Of a stretch of DNA of 64,000 bases, positions 35,244 through 44,253 are shown one piece after another. The DNA lies in assembly GCF_042680125.1 (NCBI RefSeq), contig NZ_JBHTNY010000036.1; one strand, given 5' to 3'. Numbering within the stretch: the stretch's first letter is position 1; each line of letters opens with the position of its first letter. This stretch comes from Robinsoniella peoriensis. GTDB taxonomy: Bacteria; Bacillota; Clostridia; Lachnospirales; Lachnospiraceae. Below the pieces are notes generated by a model. It ran no database searches and was not told the DNA's origin. It saw only the letters and a list, made by a program, of their open reading frames with translations. Both the position numbers and the translations under genes were made by a program.

Positions 35244-37277
35244 CTACTCTTTCGAAAAAATATAATTAGGATTTTCCTTCAGTGCCAGCTTTAATGCAGA
35301 AGAAGGCTCCGCTTTGAACACCTTCTTCCAGGATTTTAAAAGGTTTTCCGGTGTGACAACAATTGGTTCGATGCCGATAAAAGAAGGTGTCTTTTTATGA
35401 AGCAGAGCGTTGGCGGCTGCCATGGCGATTGCCTGTCCCTGCTCATAGGAACATTGGGCGCTGATCATTTTGATCATCCCTCCTTTTGCCAGATTCTGAG
35501 CGATAGAATAATCCAGATCTCCGGTTACGATGGCGATGTCCGTGCGTTCCATCTGGGTTAAGGCAGCCATTGCTTCCATAGCAGGCCCTTCCCATGAAAC
35601 ATAGAGTGCTTCGATTTCAGGATGTCGTTTTACCAGATCCAGTGTTTGCTTAAATACGTCTTCTTCGGAGCAAAATGCAATCGTACCGCAGACCTGGAGA
35701 TCGGGATATTCTTCGGTTATTACCTGTTCGGCTGCCCGGTCTCTCTGGTTGGTAGCGTAAAAATTGGCTCCGTGTTTGATAAATGCCAGCTTTGTGAGTC
35801 CGTGCTTTTGCATATATTCGCCCAGACCGTGTCCCATATTGCGTCCGTGAGAGTGCTCGTTGACAGAAACACAGCAGACATAATCATCCGGTGTCAGTCC
35901 ATCCGGGACATTGGTAATTAAAATCAGCCGGGAAGAGCTATGGGTAATATTTTGAAAGGCATGGGCAGTTTTTTCATTATCTGTCGGTATGGCGATCAGA
36001 ATATCGGGTTCCAAAAGCTTAAGGCTTTCCAGTTGTCTGCATTGCAGTTCCGGGTTAAAGTGGGCATCAGTAATCGCTATGATAGAAATGCCCAGATTGT
36101 CAAAGATATCCCGGATTCCTTTCTGGTGCAGCTCCATCCATGCTTTGCCGGCATAGTGGAAAGAAATAGCAGCTGTGTAATTTTTCTCCCGCAGGGTCTG
36201 TTCTTCGGAAGGCGTCAGAGCCAGGGATTCAATAGTTTCTGCTTTTTCCCCGAAAGGTCCCCGTCCAATGCCGCAGGTGGAATCTCTGACGTTTAACTTG
36301 GAGGGAATGACTATTTTTCTGTAGGGCAGCAATGTAGGGGAATTAATGCGCTCGATCAGTGCACTAACTGCCAAATTTGCGATTTCAGCAGTATTCTGCT
36401 CTACCGTTGTAAGGGGGGGATTATGCAGTGCCGCCCAATCAAACTCATTGAATACCACCAGGGAAACATCATTCGGGCAGCTGATATTGTGCGAATCCAT
36501 ATAGTGCAGCAATGGAAGCAGAATAGAATAATTTGCTGCCAGTATGGCAGTGGGTGCATCATATCCTGTAAAAAGCTGGTTCAGCACATTATATATATCC
36601 TGTGAGTTGTGCAGATTGGTCACGATATATTTGGGGTTCGCATCGATTCCGTACTTCTGCAGCGCCTGCATAAATCCCATCAGCCTTTTGGGTGAACGGT
36701 CCTGGGAAGATCCCAGATAAGCGATTTGTTCGTGCCCGTTTTTAATTAAATGTCTGGTTGCCTTATATCCCCCATCACAGCTGTCAGATACAATAGTGTC
36801 CGCTTTATAATTTTCCAGTTCTCTGCCCAGAATTACAACAGGGAAATTTACATGGTTCAAAAAGGATTCCTGAATGGTTTCTTCTTCATCAGGAAAGACA
36901 ATGGCACCTGCGGCTTCCGGTGCATTAGTTAAGTAACGGTTAATAATATCAAGCCTGTTTGGATCGTATGAGTACTCAAAAGATAAAAGTGTGTATGGCG
37001 TCTGTTTTAAAAGGGCTTCAGCCTGTATTTCGATTTGCTGCTGAAAATTACTCTTCCGGTTTGATTTCAGAAAGAGGATGTACTTGGTATCCGTTGCGGA
37101 CTGCGTAAGAGATTTGTTTTTTTTGATTACAAAATTAGGCGGATGATCCAGCTCCTGGATTGCTTTTTCTACACGTTCCACAAGTTCCGGACTAACGAAT
37201 CGGGTCTTATTTACAACGTGAGATACGGTAGAGGTAGATACACCAGCCATTTTAGCAATGTCTGTTATTGTTGCCAT
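35244..37277 (-). CDS. LacI-family regulator fused to a second, transporter-derived sugar-binding domain
   Basis: 677 residues, about twice a normal LacI protein. Order: LacI helix-turn-helix (residues 4-23) and hinge; an ordinary LacI ligand-binding domain (~65-335) ending with the typical KLNVRDST; then a second type-1 binding-protein domain (~340-660). The second domain matches the importer lipoprotein at 28539-29699: YTAAISFHY at 367-375 corresponds to 87-95 there, and NVPDG, FYATNQR and SYEQGQA correspond to NVPKG, FFVTNQR and PYDQGVA. It lacks a signal peptide, so it senses cytoplasmic ligand. The same palindrome at its own promoter and at both sugar promoters marks it as their regulator. 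TTGGAGC lies before the ATG. Confidence 0.93.
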   Translation of the reverse strand: MATITDIAKMAGVSTSTVSHVVNKTRFVSPELVERVEKAIQELDHPPNFVIKKNKSLTQSATDTKYILFLKSNRKSNFQQQIEIQAEALLKQTPYTLLSFEYSYDPNRLDIINRYLTNAPEAAGAIVFPDEEETIQESFLNHVNFPVVILGRELENYKADTIVSDSCDGGYKATRHLIKNGHEQIAYLGSSQDRSPKRLMGFMQALQKYGIDANPKYIVTNLHNSQDIYNVLNQLFTGYDAPTAILAANYSILLPLLHYMDSHNISCPNDVSLVVFNEFDWAALHNPPLTTVEQNTAEIANLAVSALIERINSPTLLPYRKIVIPSKLNVRDSTCGIGRGPFGEKAETIESLALTPSEEQTLREKNYTAAISFHYAGKAWMELHQKGIRDIFDNLGISIIAITDAHFNPELQCRQLESLKLLEPDILIAIPTDNEKTAHAFQNITHSSSRLILITNVPDGLTPDDYVCCVSVNEHSHGRNMGHGLGEYMQKHGLTKLAFIKHGANFYATNQRDRAAEQVITEEYPDLQVCGTIAFCSEEDVFKQTLDLVKRHPEIEALYVSWEGPAMEAMAALTQMERTDIAIVTGDLDYSIAQNLAKGGMIKMISAQCSYEQGQAIAMAAANALLHKKTPSFIGIEPIVVTPENLLKSWKKVFKAEPSSALKLALKENPNYIFSKE

Positions 37278-37335
37278 AGTAGTAGCTCCAATTCTTTAAA
37301 TTTTATTTATAAGCATCTGTGATTCCTGTTATTTT

Positions 37336-37384
37336 ATTATAAAATAGGAGAGCAAGGCTTGTCAATAAAATTTGCGCAAATTTT
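37336..37384 (-). promoter_or_regulatory. LacI-type gene promoter with operator
   Basis: Minus strand: TTGACA (37365-37360), 18 bases, TATAAT (37341-37336). The palindrome AAAATTTGCGCAAATTTT (37367-37384) directly adjoins the -35 on its upstream side, unlike the sugar promoters where it is downstream of the -10. Confidence 0.82.
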
Positions 37385-37473
37385 ATCCGGCCTTTGATTC
37401 CGGCAGCTAAAACCGCAGCTGTTTGCATCAGAGTACTCAGTATGGCACGTATTCCGTGATTAGTTCAAAATCC

Positions 37474-38619
37474 TTAAAGCTTCAAATCTATCCAGGCAAG
37501 GATATAATCCAAAGCCAGTTGCACATTACCAACTTGACAGTGATGCGACGCGTTTTCTTCTTTCGTGAAGATTCGTCCGCTTACCGATTTTGCGTTAGTG
37601 AGAGCTTTCAATTGTTTTTCAAAATAAACAGTATAGATGTCCTCCGCGCCCGCGAGAATTAACACATCCTGATGAATCAATGGTGAGAGTGTTATGGTAT
37701 TATAATTTTTAATGCATTTGAAGTAATCATAAAGAGTTGTGATATTACCAAAAACATGGCGGCCTTGTTGAAACAGCCAAAGTGAAAATAGATTTACTTT
37801 CATTATTTCCTCTATACTCTTCCATTTCGGACTATCCGGGACTTCCAATAAATTACTTATCAACTTCTGAAGCTCCTCCGGCGCTTTATCTAAAACCGCT
37901 CCGTAAAAATCATAAATTAAATCGTATAACACAACCCTCTTGATACGATTCTCATAAGCCGCCGCACGCGCCGCCAGATATCCGCCTAAAGAAATACCGA
38001 TTAAAGTCACCTCATTTAACTGGAAATAATCTAAAATTACTTTGGTGCAGATTTCCCATTCCGGTTTCATTTTCATTTCACATCTGCTTAAAACCTCTCC
38101 TTGGCCAAATCCTTCAAACATGTAAACATTGAAACCTTGAGAGTATATATATTGCAAAAGCGGGACAAATTCCTGAATAAAGGAATCATATCCTCCATGT
38201 ATGACAATATCGCCTTTGCTTTCTTCGGTATGGCACTTGTATATGACGGGAAAATAACCTGATTCAAAAGGGACACGGACATATGTTAGTCCGGCATCTT
38301 TATAAGCGGCCTGGTATTCGTTCATACATTGCTCATAGATCTGAGACTTTTGCAGCTGTTTGTTGACGTCGTCCTTATCGTCCAGCATAAAAAACAGGGC
38401 CGCGCGCAGGCATGTGGCCGAGGCGACCAAATCCCCATTATTGTGAAATGACTCAGCCCTGCTGAAAAACAACTTATGCCAATTTTCAAAATCTGTTAAC
38501 TCCCTGCCTATTTCAGAAACTGTATCATAACTCAAGCAACCGAATGAATAAAATCTATTCAGTTGGAAATTGAAAACCGTATCCTTATGGAAATCATGAA
38601 AGCCTACTGGAAAATTCAT
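37474..38619 (-). CDS. Alpha/beta hydrolase, FrsA/esterase-like
   Basis: 381 residues. A helical N-terminal region of about 120 residues precedes the hydrolase fold. Nucleophile Ser210 lies in GISLGG; Asp327 (AGAEDIY) and His359 or His360 (ASHHCQVGN) complete the likely triad; the oxyanion segment is IHGGYDSF. No signal peptide. Substrate unknown. It follows a TetR gene on the same strand by 58 bases and is probably repressed by it (inference). AGGAGG seven bases before the ATG. Confidence 0.83.
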   Translation of the reverse strand: MNFPVGFHDFHKDTVFNFQLNRFYSFGCLSYDTVSEIGRELTDFENWHKLFFSRAESFHNNGDLVASATCLRAALFFMLDDKDDVNKQLQKSQIYEQCMNEYQAAYKDAGLTYVRVPFESGYFPVIYKCHTEESKGDIVIHGGYDSFIQEFVPLLQYIYSQGFNVYMFEGFGQGEVLSRCEMKMKPEWEICTKVILDYFQLNEVTLIGISLGGYLAARAAAYENRIKRVVLYDLIYDFYGAVLDKAPEELQKLISNLLEVPDSPKWKSIEEIMKVNLFSLWLFQQGRHVFGNITTLYDYFKCIKNYNTITLSPLIHQDVLILAGAEDIYTVYFEKQLKALTNAKSVSGRIFTKEENASHHCQVGNVQLALDYILAWIDLKL

Positions 38620-38677
38620 TATGCTACCTCCTGTATATTGATTTATTATATAGGTTCATTATCTTGGTTCATTTCAT

Positions 38678-39268
38678 TTAATTTAATACTGCCATCTCTG
38701 TATCCAATATTTTAGAAAGAAGAGATTCGATATGTCTGATTTTTTCTTCCATAGAATTTATCTCGGTATCGTGTATAACGGCGCTCATACCAAACAGAAT
38801 AAATTGACTTAGCAAATGAATATTTGGTACAGGTGCATTCATAATCTTCTTTCCTAAACCTTCAAGAATTAACCGTTCAAACAAAGGAACTATTTTTAGT
38901 AATGTTCTGGAATGCAATATCGACATAATATCGGGATTTACTTTTTCAGTATACATCAGTTTATATTCGGTAAGAGAACCTGGCAGGAGGGTAAATAATT
39001 GATTCAGCTTTTCTTGAAAACTCAAACCGGTTGAATTGATAATTTCGGTTAATTTTGCGATGTATTTTTCGTTGTAATTTTCTAGAGCGGCTTCATAGAT
39101 CTCATTCTTGGATTTGAAGTAGTGATAGAACATGCCGATTTCTCCATCTGCTTCCTTCAAAATAGAGCGAACGGACGTTTTTTCATAGCCGTTTTCTAAA
39201 AATTGTTTCAACGCAATTCCTATAAGTTCCTGCCGCCTCACATCCGGCGCTTTTACAATTCGGGACAT
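38678..39268 (-). CDS. TetR-family regulator
   Basis: 196 residues. The N-terminal helix-turn-helix reads RRQELIGIALKQFLENGYEK, then TSVRSILKEADGEIGMFYHYFKSK; the rest is the helical ligand-binding and dimerisation domain. The frame is open to 39337, but AAAGGAG before the ATG at 39268 sets the start. A 17-bp perfect inverted repeat overlaps its promoter, so it is almost certainly autoregulated and co-controls the hydrolase gene that follows. Confidence 0.88.
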   Translation of the reverse strand: MSRIVKAPDVRRQELIGIALKQFLENGYEKTSVRSILKEADGEIGMFYHYFKSKNEIYEAALENYNEKYIAKLTEIINSTGLSFQEKLNQLFTLLPGSLTEYKLMYTEKVNPDIMSILHSRTLLKIVPLFERLILEGLGKKIMNAPVPNIHLLSQFILFGMSAVIHDTEINSMEEKIRHIESLLSKILDTEMAVLN

Positions 39269-39286
39269 AATTTTCTCCTTTCTTAC

Positions 39287-39337
39287 AAAACAATGTTCTG
39301 TTGTTATAATAATAGCAACAGAACATTGTTTTGTCAA
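39287..39337 (-). promoter_or_regulatory. TetR promoter with 17-bp inverted-repeat operator
   Basis: Minus strand: TTGACA (39337-39332), 17 bases, TATTAT (39314-39309). Inverted repeat arms AAAACAATGTTCTGTTG (39287-39303) and its exact complement (39316-39332) fill the spacer and the start region. Confidence 0.85.
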
Positions 39338-39355
39338 GAATTATTATTATTTACC

Positions 39356-39407
39356 TTGACGTTTCCACATGGACATGATACTATCACCTTACCGACAGAC
39401 AGTCGGT
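39356..39407 (+). promoter_or_regulatory. Promoter and operator of the TetR/ABC operon
   Basis: TTGACG (39356-39361), 17 bases, TACTAT (39379-39384). ACCGAC (39391-39396) and GTCGGT (39402-39407) form a palindrome at about the transcription start, the likely site of the TetR protein encoded next. Confidence 0.75.
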
Positions 39408-39441
39408 CTATAAAATGAAAAGATAAAGTGGAGGAAGATAA

Positions 39442-40122
39442 ATGAGGGTCGTTAAAGAAGCTGAGGAACGCAGAAATGAAATTTTGGATGCTGCAGACGA
39501 GTTATTTGGAGAGAAAGGATTTGACGGAACAAGTACGAATGATATTCTCAGCAAGGTCAATATAGCAAGGGGGACACTGTATTATCACTTTAAGTCCAAA
39601 GAGGATATAATGAATGCTCTCATTGACCGCTATAATGTGCGTCTTTTAAGCAGAGCCAGGAAGATTGCAGATGATAAGAGCATTCCGGTGGATGAACGCA
39701 TGGTACGCGTTGTTATGGCATTGAATATAGGAAGCGGGAGCAAAATAATTGAACATATACATAAACCGCAAAATGCGCTTATGCATCAAAAAATACAAAA
39801 GGTTGTACTGAATGGTGTTCCGGGGATATTATCCGGTATTATCTGCCAGGGGATTGAGCAGGGGATGTTTTACACACCTTTTCCCTATGAATGTATGGAA
39901 ATGATTATTGCATATACCAATATGGTTTTTGACGGTGATATGGTGGATCTGTCCGAAGAAGACCGCATTTCCCGCATCCAGGCACTGATTTTTAATATGG
40001 AAAGGCTCCTGGGAGCTAAAGAGGGTAGTCTTATGTATGTGATGCAGATGTTTGGCATAGACAAGGAAAATATGGGGGAAGTTCCCATGAAAAAATCGGA
40101 AAGCAGGGAAATTTATGAATGA
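39442..40122 (+). CDS. TetR-family regulator of an ABC transporter
   Basis: 226 residues, TetR helix-turn-helix ERRNEILDAADELFGEKGFD with TSTNDILSKVNIARGTLYYHFKSK, followed by a long helical ligand domain. The gene ends inside the start of the permease gene (8-base overlap), forming an operon regulator-permease-ATPase. The palindrome just upstream of it is the probable operator. GGAGGAAG site before the ATG. Confidence 0.9.
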   Translation: MRVVKEAEERRNEILDAADELFGEKGFDGTSTNDILSKVNIARGTLYYHFKSKEDIMNALIDRYNVRLLSRARKIADDKSIPVDERMVRVVMALNIGSGSKIIEHIHKPQNALMHQKIQKVVLNGVPGILSGIICQGIEQGMFYTPFPYECMEMIIAYTNMVFDGDMVDLSEEDRISRIQALIFNMERLLGAKEGSLMYVMQMFGIDKENMGEVPMKKSESREIYE

Positions 40123-42433
40123 CAGAATTATCCGAAACGACATGTTAAAAAGTAAGGCAATAACTCTGATGACTGTAATTTTTGTGGCGGCGGCAGCAAT
40201 GCTGGTTTCTCTGGCAGCAATACTGGGGGTCAATCTATTTGGTGCTATTGATACCCTGATGACCCAGGCGAAGACGCCTCATTTTATGCAGATGCATGCC
40301 GGTGAAATTAATATGGAGCGTCTGGCTGAGTTCGCAGCCGCTGATGAAAATGTAGAGGAATTTCAGGTGCTGGAGTTCCTGGGCATAGAAGGATCACAAA
40401 TGGTATTTGGTGAAAACTCTCTCTCCGATAATGTTCAGGATAATGGGTTAAGCGTGCAGAGTGAAAAATTTGATTTTCTGCTGGATCTGGGCGGTAATGT
40501 TATTCACGTATCGGATGGAGAGATTTATGTTCCGATTTGCTATGGGAAGGATCAAACGGTAAAAGTGGGTGACAAGGCGGTGATAAGCGGTAAAGAGTTT
40601 ATCGTTGCAGGGTTTCTACGGGATTCACAGATGAATTCTACCCTTTCATCTTCCAAGCGTTTTCTGGTTAGCAAACAGGATTATGAGGTTCTGAAAGGTA
40701 CAGGAAGCAGTGAATATCTGATCGAATTTCGATTAAAAGATGCTTCCAAATTATCCGCATTTGAAACAGCATATACCAATGCAGGGATGGAAGCAAACGG
40801 TCCAATGATTACCTACCCGTTATTTAAAACGATTAATGCAGTCTCCGATGGAATGATGATCGGGATTATACTGCTGGTTAGTGTACTGGCAGTGGCAATT
40901 GCATTCATGTGTATACGTTTTACGCTCCTTGCAAAAATGGAAGACGATTATCGGGAAATTGGGGTGATGAAAGCCATTGGCCTTCGTGCATCGGAAATCA
41001 AAAAAATTTATCTTATAAAATATATCGTAATTGCATTGACCGGATCAATTCTAGGATTCGCATTGTCTTTTCTATTTAAAGGGGTGCTGCTTGAAAATAT
41101 CCGGCTGTATATGGGAGAAAGTGAAAATGAATTTGCTGCCCTGCTTTTTGGCATCATCGGGATACTGGCTGTATTTTCAGCGATCATAGCCTATGTAAAC
41201 GGTGTCTTGAGACGCTTTCGGAAAATATCTCCTGCCCAGGCAATTCGTTTTGGAACTTCCAGGGAGAAAGCCGCCGGGACGAAATATTTTAGTCTGAGCA
41301 AGAACCGGCTGCTGGATACAAATCTGTTTCTTGGAGTGAAAGATGTTCTGGCAAGAAAGGGCATTTATGGTACGATGCTGGGTGTGCTGGTTCTTGCGGC
41401 ATTTATTGTTATTGTTCCACAGAACCTTTACAACACTATTTCAGGAGAAAATTTCTTTACTTATATGGGCATCGGAAAATGTGATATACGGATTGACCTG
41501 CAGCAGACCGACCATATTCCGGAAAAAACAGCAGAGATTCTTGATACAATGAAGTCAGATCAGGATATCGAAAAATATGTGGTTCTGACAACGAAAACCT
41601 TCCCGGTTAAGTTGGATAATGGACTGGAAGAACGCATAAAAGTGGAGCTTGGAGATCATTCGGTTTTCCCGGTTCAGTATTCAAAAGGCAGAGCACCTTC
41701 CGGTGATAACGAAATCGCACTGTCTGTTCTGAACAGTGAAGAGCTTGGAAAAACGGTTACTGATGTGGTTACATTGATAATAGATGGAAAGGTAAAAGAA
41801 CTAACTGTCTGTGGGCTGTATTCGGACATAACTAATGGAGGGAAAACTTCAAAAGCCTCTTTTCGCGACCAGTCACCGGATATCATGTGGAGCATGTTTT
41901 CCGCAAAGCTTGCTGATCATTCTTTCGTTGCGGAAAAAGGAGCCGAATATGCGCAGAAATTTGCATATGCGAAAGTTTCAGAGATTGATGAATATGTGAA
42001 TCAGACGCTTGGAAATCTGATCAGTTCCGTTGGAAAGGCTTCATTTGCGGCAATGGCTGCATCTCTTTTCATAACCGCATTAATTACGCTGATGTTTATG
42101 AAAATGCTGGTTGCAAAAGACAGATATGCCATTGCTGTAATGAAAGCGGTAGGATTTAAAAATTCAGATCTTATAAAACAGTATATTTTCCGATCAGTAT
42201 TCGTTCTGCTAATTGGAATTGTACTTGGTACTATTTTGGCAAATACACTTGGTGAATTGATCGCGGGTCTGGTAATATCTTCATTTGGCGCTTCGTCTTT
42301 TCAGTTCGTGGTCAATCCATTTTCAGCCTACCTCTTATGTCCGCTGATGATGGTATGCACGGTACTGATCGCAACGATTATCGGCACCAAAGGAGCAGGA
42401 CAAATCAAAATATCCGACAATATAAAGGAGTAG
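40115..42433 (+). CDS. FtsX-family ABC transporter permease
   Basis: 772 residues. A first membrane helix near 17-40, an external domain to ~240, three helices (~245-370) with the cytoplasmic FtsX motif YREIGVMKAIGLRASEIKKIY, a second external domain (~430-640) and three final helices with DRYAIAVMKAVGFKNSDLIKQY. This duplicated FtsX arrangement (MacB/LolC-like, two FtsX domains) is common for export of peptides or lipids. It works with the ATPase gene 3 bases downstream. Substrate unknown. Confidence 0.88.
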   Translation: MNDRIIRNDMLKSKAITLMTVIFVAAAAMLVSLAAILGVNLFGAIDTLMTQAKTPHFMQMHAGEINMERLAEFAAADENVEEFQVLEFLGIEGSQMVFGENSLSDNVQDNGLSVQSEKFDFLLDLGGNVIHVSDGEIYVPICYGKDQTVKVGDKAVISGKEFIVAGFLRDSQMNSTLSSSKRFLVSKQDYEVLKGTGSSEYLIEFRLKDASKLSAFETAYTNAGMEANGPMITYPLFKTINAVSDGMMIGIILLVSVLAVAIAFMCIRFTLLAKMEDDYREIGVMKAIGLRASEIKKIYLIKYIVIALTGSILGFALSFLFKGVLLENIRLYMGESENEFAALLFGIIGILAVFSAIIAYVNGVLRRFRKISPAQAIRFGTSREKAAGTKYFSLSKNRLLDTNLFLGVKDVLARKGIYGTMLGVLVLAAFIVIVPQNLYNTISGENFFTYMGIGKCDIRIDLQQTDHIPEKTAEILDTMKSDQDIEKYVVLTTKTFPVKLDNGLEERIKVELGDHSVFPVQYSKGRAPSGDNEIALSVLNSEELGKTVTDVVTLIIDGKVKELTVCGLYSDITNGGKTSKASFRDQSPDIMWSMFSAKLADHSFVAEKGAEYAQKFAYAKVSEIDEYVNQTLGNLISSVGKASFAAMAASLFITALITLMFMKMLVAKDRYAIAVMKAVGFKNSDLIKQYIFRSVFVLLIGIVLGTILANTLGELIAGLVISSFGASSFQFVVNPFSAYLLCPLMMVCTVLIATIIGTKGAGQIKISDNIKE

Positions 42434-42436
42434 CGC

Positions 42437-43204
42437 ATGAAAGAAAATAAAAATATATTATCCGGTGAAAATATTGTTAAATCATATGGAAACGGAGCTG
42501 AAAAATGTAATGTTTTAAACGGAGTTTCTCTTTCTGTAAAAGAGGGAGAGTTCGTTGCAATTATGGGGCCGTCCGGATCCGGAAAATCTACACTGATGTT
42601 TGCGATGAGCGGCATGGATGAAATCGACAGCGGAAAGGTTCTGTTTGATGGGATAGATTTAGCTGGGTTTCGGGAAGAGGAACTGGCTGATATCCGCAGA
42701 ACCAAAATGGGATTTGTATTTCAGCAACCGACTCTGCTGAAAAACCTCAATATTCTGGATAATATTATGCTTCCATCCATGCCGGGCAGGAGAAAAAATG
42801 TAAAACAGCTTACAGAAAAAGCCAGGATGCTCATGAAGAAGACTGGAATCGGGAAATTGGAAAATCGTGATACTACACAGGTATCCGGAGGACAGCTTCA
42901 GCGTGCCGGCATATGCCGTGCCTTAATGTGCGATCCCAAAATTATCTTTGGGGATGAGCCCACAGGTGCACTTAATTCCAATGCGGCGCAGGAAATCATG
43001 GATATTTTTTCTAAAATCAATAGAGAAGGAACGGCGGTAATGATTGTAACCCATGACCCTAAAATAGCAGCCAGGACAGAGCGTGTCCTGTTTATGCAGG
43101 ATGGTAAAATAGACAGTGAACTGCGGCTACCCAAATTTGACGGAAGAGATTTTGAAAGCCGTACGGAGGAAGTGACAGGGGAGATGCTGAAGATTGGGAT
43201 TTAA
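42437..43204 (+). CDS. ABC transporter ATPase, MacB/LolD-like
   Basis: 255 residues with Walker A GPSGSGKST, Q-loop FVFQQPTLLKN, signature VSGGQLQRAGICRA, Walker B IIFGDEPTGALN and H-loop VTHD. Partner of the preceding permease. AAGGAG before the ATG. A strong terminator follows the gene. Confidence 0.92.
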   Translation: MKENKNILSGENIVKSYGNGAEKCNVLNGVSLSVKEGEFVAIMGPSGSGKSTLMFAMSGMDEIDSGKVLFDGIDLAGFREEELADIRRTKMGFVFQQPTLLKNLNILDNIMLPSMPGRRKNVKQLTEKARMLMKKTGIGKLENRDTTQVSGGQLQRAGICRALMCDPKIIFGDEPTGALNSNAAQEIMDIFSKINREGTAVMIVTHDPKIAARTERVLFMQDGKIDSELRLPKFDGRDFESRTEEVTGEMLKIGI

Positions 43205-43221
43205 TGCAGCTGAATTCTATT

Positions 43222-43254
43222 AAGCTGCCGGAGATAGAAGCCGGCAGCTTTTTC
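43222..43254 (+). terminator. Terminator of the TetR/ABC operon
   Basis: AAGCTGCCGG (43222-43231) and CCGGCAGCTT (43241-43250), followed by TTT. Confidence 0.88.
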
Positions 43255-43368
43255 TATGGGTAAAGCAAGACAGGTTTCGCTAATTTAATTCTTACCGAAG
43301 CTGACATCAAAAGAGAGGATATAAAAATTATATTATGCTAAACTGTAAAACAGAAAGGAGGCGGTGAG

Positions 43369-44253
43369 ATGGAATGGCTGCGGCAGCTCAGCAGGGCAAT
43401 CGATTATATAGAGGAAAATCTGGAAGGTGAGATATCTTATGACGAGGCGGCAAAATTAGCCTGTTGCTCCACCTACTATTTCCAACGCATGTTTTCTTAC
43501 ATAGCAGGAATTAGTTTATCCGAGTATATCCGCAGGCGGAGAATGTCTCTGGCGGCATTTGAATTGCAGGCAAGCAATATTAAAGTTATGGATGTTGGGA
43601 TGAAATATGGGTATCAGTCACCCACATCTTTTAACCGTGCATTTCAGAGTGTTCACGGTGCAGCACCAACGGCAGCCCGGGTAAAAGGGACAATGCTGAG
43701 TGCTTATCCCCGGATTAGCTTTTCCATAACAGTAACAGGAGGTGAAAATATGAGGTACCGTATAGAGCAAAAAGAAGCATTTCGTGTAATAGGAGTAAGG
43801 ACAGCCTTAAAAGAAGATTCAGAATATAATTTTCATATGGTACCAAAGTTTTGGAAAAAGATGCTGGATAGTCCGGCATATCAGGAAATATGTTGTCTTT
43901 CAGAAAAGAATGGTTCTGACATTTTTGGAATCTCTTCTTATGAAGATCCCAGGAATATCTATTACTATATTGCGGCCCGCTCAGACAGGGTGGTACCAAA
44001 AGGCATGACGGAGCTTGAGATTCCTGCGGCTACCTGGGCAGTTTTTGAAGGGAATGATCCATATCGGGATTCGATACAATCAATATTTAGGCGCTTCCTG
44101 ACAGAATGGCTTCCATTTTCCAATTACGAATATGCCCACCTGCCGGATATCGAGGTGTATCCCATGCAGACCGGTAACAAAATGAGCAGCAAAGCAGAGA
44201 TCTGGATTGCAGTAACGAAGCCGGACGAAGAAAAATCGGAGGATAACAGATGA
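43369..44253 (+). CDS. AraC-family regulator with GyrI-like effector domain
   Basis: 294 residues. AraC helix-turn-helix pair at the N terminus (ISYDEAAKLACCSTYYFQRMF, then VMDVGMKYGYQSPTSFNRAFQSVHGAAP), then a GyrI/SOUL-like ligand-binding domain from about residue 125 (MRYRIEQKEAFRVIGVRTAL, and FEGNDPYRDSI). Rob- and BmrR-like architecture of this type senses hydrophobic drugs. The gene overlaps the next GyrI gene (ATGA) and leads an operon with a DrrAB-like exporter, which it probably activates. GGAGG seven bases before the ATG. Confidence 0.88.
   Translation: MEWLRQLSRAIDYIEENLEGEISYDEAAKLACCSTYYFQRMFSYIAGISLSEYIRRRRMSLAAFELQASNIKVMDVGMKYGYQSPTSFNRAFQSVHGAAPTAARVKGTMLSAYPRISFSITVTGGENMRYRIEQKEAFRVIGVRTALKEDSEYNFHMVPKFWKKMLDSPAYQEICCLSEKNGSDIFGISSYEDPRNIYYYIAARSDRVVPKGMTELEIPAATWAVFEGNDPYRDSIQSIFRRFLTEWLPFSNYEYAHLPDIEVYPMQTGNKMSSKAEIWIAVTKPDEEKSEDNR

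Noticed and set aside
35622..36296. Plus-strand open frames opposite the LacI-type gene
   Set aside because: They are shadows of the minus-strand coding sequence, with no ribosome-binding sites.
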